A stretch of DNA of 22,001 bases from DASWHF01 sp036393295 (GTDB lineage: Bacteria; Pseudomonadota; Gammaproteobacteria; Acidiferrobacterales; UBA6901). The notes under the pieces are model-generated. The model was not told the DNA's origin. It saw only the letters and a list, made by a program, of their open reading frames with translations, and ran no database searches. The DNA lies in the NCBI GenBank assembly GCA_036393295.1, contig DASWHF010000159.1, positions 1 to 22,001 of the forward strand, given 5' to 3'. Both the position numbers and the translations under genes were made by a program. How positions within the stretch are numbered: position 1 is the stretch's first letter; every line of letters begins with the position of its first letter. Positions 21,469-22,001 of this stretch are shown here, one piece after another.

Positions 21469-21499
21469 GACGCGGAAATAGGCATGATTAATCCGCGTC
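21469..21499. promoter_or_regulatory. Inverted repeat between clpB and the globin-GGDEF-EAL gene
   Basis: GACGCGGA (21469-21476) and TCCGCGTC (21492-21499) form perfect 8-bp arms with a 15-bp AT-rich centre. There is no T-tract. A second, shorter repeat, GAATAT...ATATTC, lies at 21516-21539. Either could be an operator for the downstream gene or the end signal of clpB. Confidence 0.35.
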
Positions 21500-21560
21500 C
21501 GACCCCGGAATCCGAGAATATCAGAAAACGATAATATTCAGCCGCGCAGCCACACTGCCC

Positions 21561-22001
21561 TCAGCCGGCCGCCACCTTCCTCGTGCCGTCGCGACTGAAG
21601 CTGAATCCGTCGGCCGTCGCATCGACCTGGATCACATCGCCCGGGCCGAACTTGCCGGCCAGGATCTCCTGGGCGAGCGGGTTCTCGATCGACTGCTGGA
21701 TAGCGCGCCTTAAGGGACGCGCGCCGTAGACCGGGTCAAAACCGGCCTCGGCCAGCTTGTCGAGCGCCTGGGGGCTGAGTTTCAACGCCATGTCGCGGCT
21801 CGCCAGGCGCTGGTGCAGGTACTGGATCTGGATCGCGGCGATGCGTTGCAGCTGCGCGCGCGCCAGCGGATGGAACACCACAATGTCGTCGATGCGGTTG
21901 ATGAACTCCGGCCGGAAGTGCCGGCCGACGATCTGCATCACCGCCTCCTTCATGCGCGCGTAGTTCTCTTCCCCCGCCAGCTCCTGGATGCGGTTCGAGC
22001 C
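21561..22001 (-). CDS. clpB: ClpB disaggregase, C-terminal part (5' end outside window)
   Basis: The last 146 residues of a Hsp100 chaperone are visible, open to the window edge and starting GSNRIQELAGEENYARMK. The family patterns HFRPEFINRIDDIVVFHPL, GFDPVYGARPLRRAIQQ and IENPLAQEIL are the sensor-2 and C-terminal regions of the second AAA+ module. ClpB unfolds aggregated proteins together with DnaK. The C-terminus ends SRDGTRKVAAG. The match is strong over the whole visible part; ClpA or ClpC would differ in the ELAGEENY and sensor-2 sequences. Confidence 0.95.
   Translation of the reverse strand, partial: GSNRIQELAGEENYARMKEAVMQIVGRHFRPEFINRIDDIVVFHPLARAQLQRIAAIQIQYLHQRLASRDMALKLSPQALDKLAEAGFDPVYGARPLRRAIQQSIENPLAQEILAGKFGPGDVIQVDATADGFSFSRDGTRKVAAG

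Noticed and set aside
19124..21481. Plus-strand ORF of 785 codons opposite the globin-GGDEF-EAL gene
   Set aside because: The opposite strand has unmistakable domain motifs. The plus-strand frame is a shadow with biased His/Arg/Ala/Val composition.

Overview
The window is a GC-rich stretch of a Gram-negative chromosome. The Aas-type acyl-ACP synthetase with LplT, ClpB, the lipoprotein signals and the c-di-GMP enzyme point to a beta- or gammaproteobacterium. The persulfide/CoA-disulfide reductase and the arsenic genes would fit a sulfur- or metal-exposed lifestyle, but that is a guess. No rRNA, tRNA, CRISPR array or intact transposase was seen.

Layout. (1) 2-2364, + strand: the 3' part of aas and lplT, overlapping by four bases (lysophospholipid uptake and re-acylation). 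(2) 2373-3713: a patch of very small genes. It holds a minus-strand set of three (a conserved 72-aa protein, a conserved 77-aa protein and an XRE regulator) and a plus-strand HI1420-type antitoxin with no visible toxin. (3) 3722-4639, - strand: an orphan PhnD-like periplasmic binding protein. (4) 4886-9117, - strand: the most unusual block. A FeeM-like N-acyl amino acid synthase (GNAT fold, related to LuxI) is followed by two tandem paralogous membrane proteins. Each has seven TM helices, a GAF-like region, a coiled coil and a Fis-type HTH, with no kinase and no AAA+ domain. (5) 9542-9880: a small exported protein with eight cysteines. (6) 10156-11505, - strand: a CoA-disulfide reductase-like flavoenzyme with a 20-bp palindrome over its promoter. 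(7) 11687-13891, + strand: a lipoprotein alpha/beta hydrolase and a three-TM protein of unknown function. (8) 13981-17482, - strand: arsS, a PiT transporter and arsM, a probable arsenosugar route. (9) 17714-19027, - strand: a small kinase-like protein and an ICMT-like membrane methyltransferase. (10) 19136-21385, - strand: a globin-PAS-GGDEF-EAL protein. (11) 21561-22001, - strand: the C-terminus of ClpB.

How the genes may work together. In region 4 a LuxI-like acyl transferase lies directly upstream of two membrane-embedded DNA-binding proteins with identical recognition helices. The motif CAAA-N2-TTTG occurs in front of the synthase and again in front of the first regulator. The simplest hypothesis is a self-contained lipid-signal or membrane-state circuit: the synthase makes an acylated product and the 7TM proteins sense it and act directly on DNA. 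This is inference. In region 8, PiT could bring in arsenate with phosphate, ArsM would methylate the reduced arsenic and ArsS would add the deoxyadenosyl group.

GC-rich REPIN-like inverted repeats lie at 13896-13973 and 16341-16486. A different repeat (GTAGGGTGCG type) lies at 17640-17693, flanked by 22-bp near-identical direct repeats.
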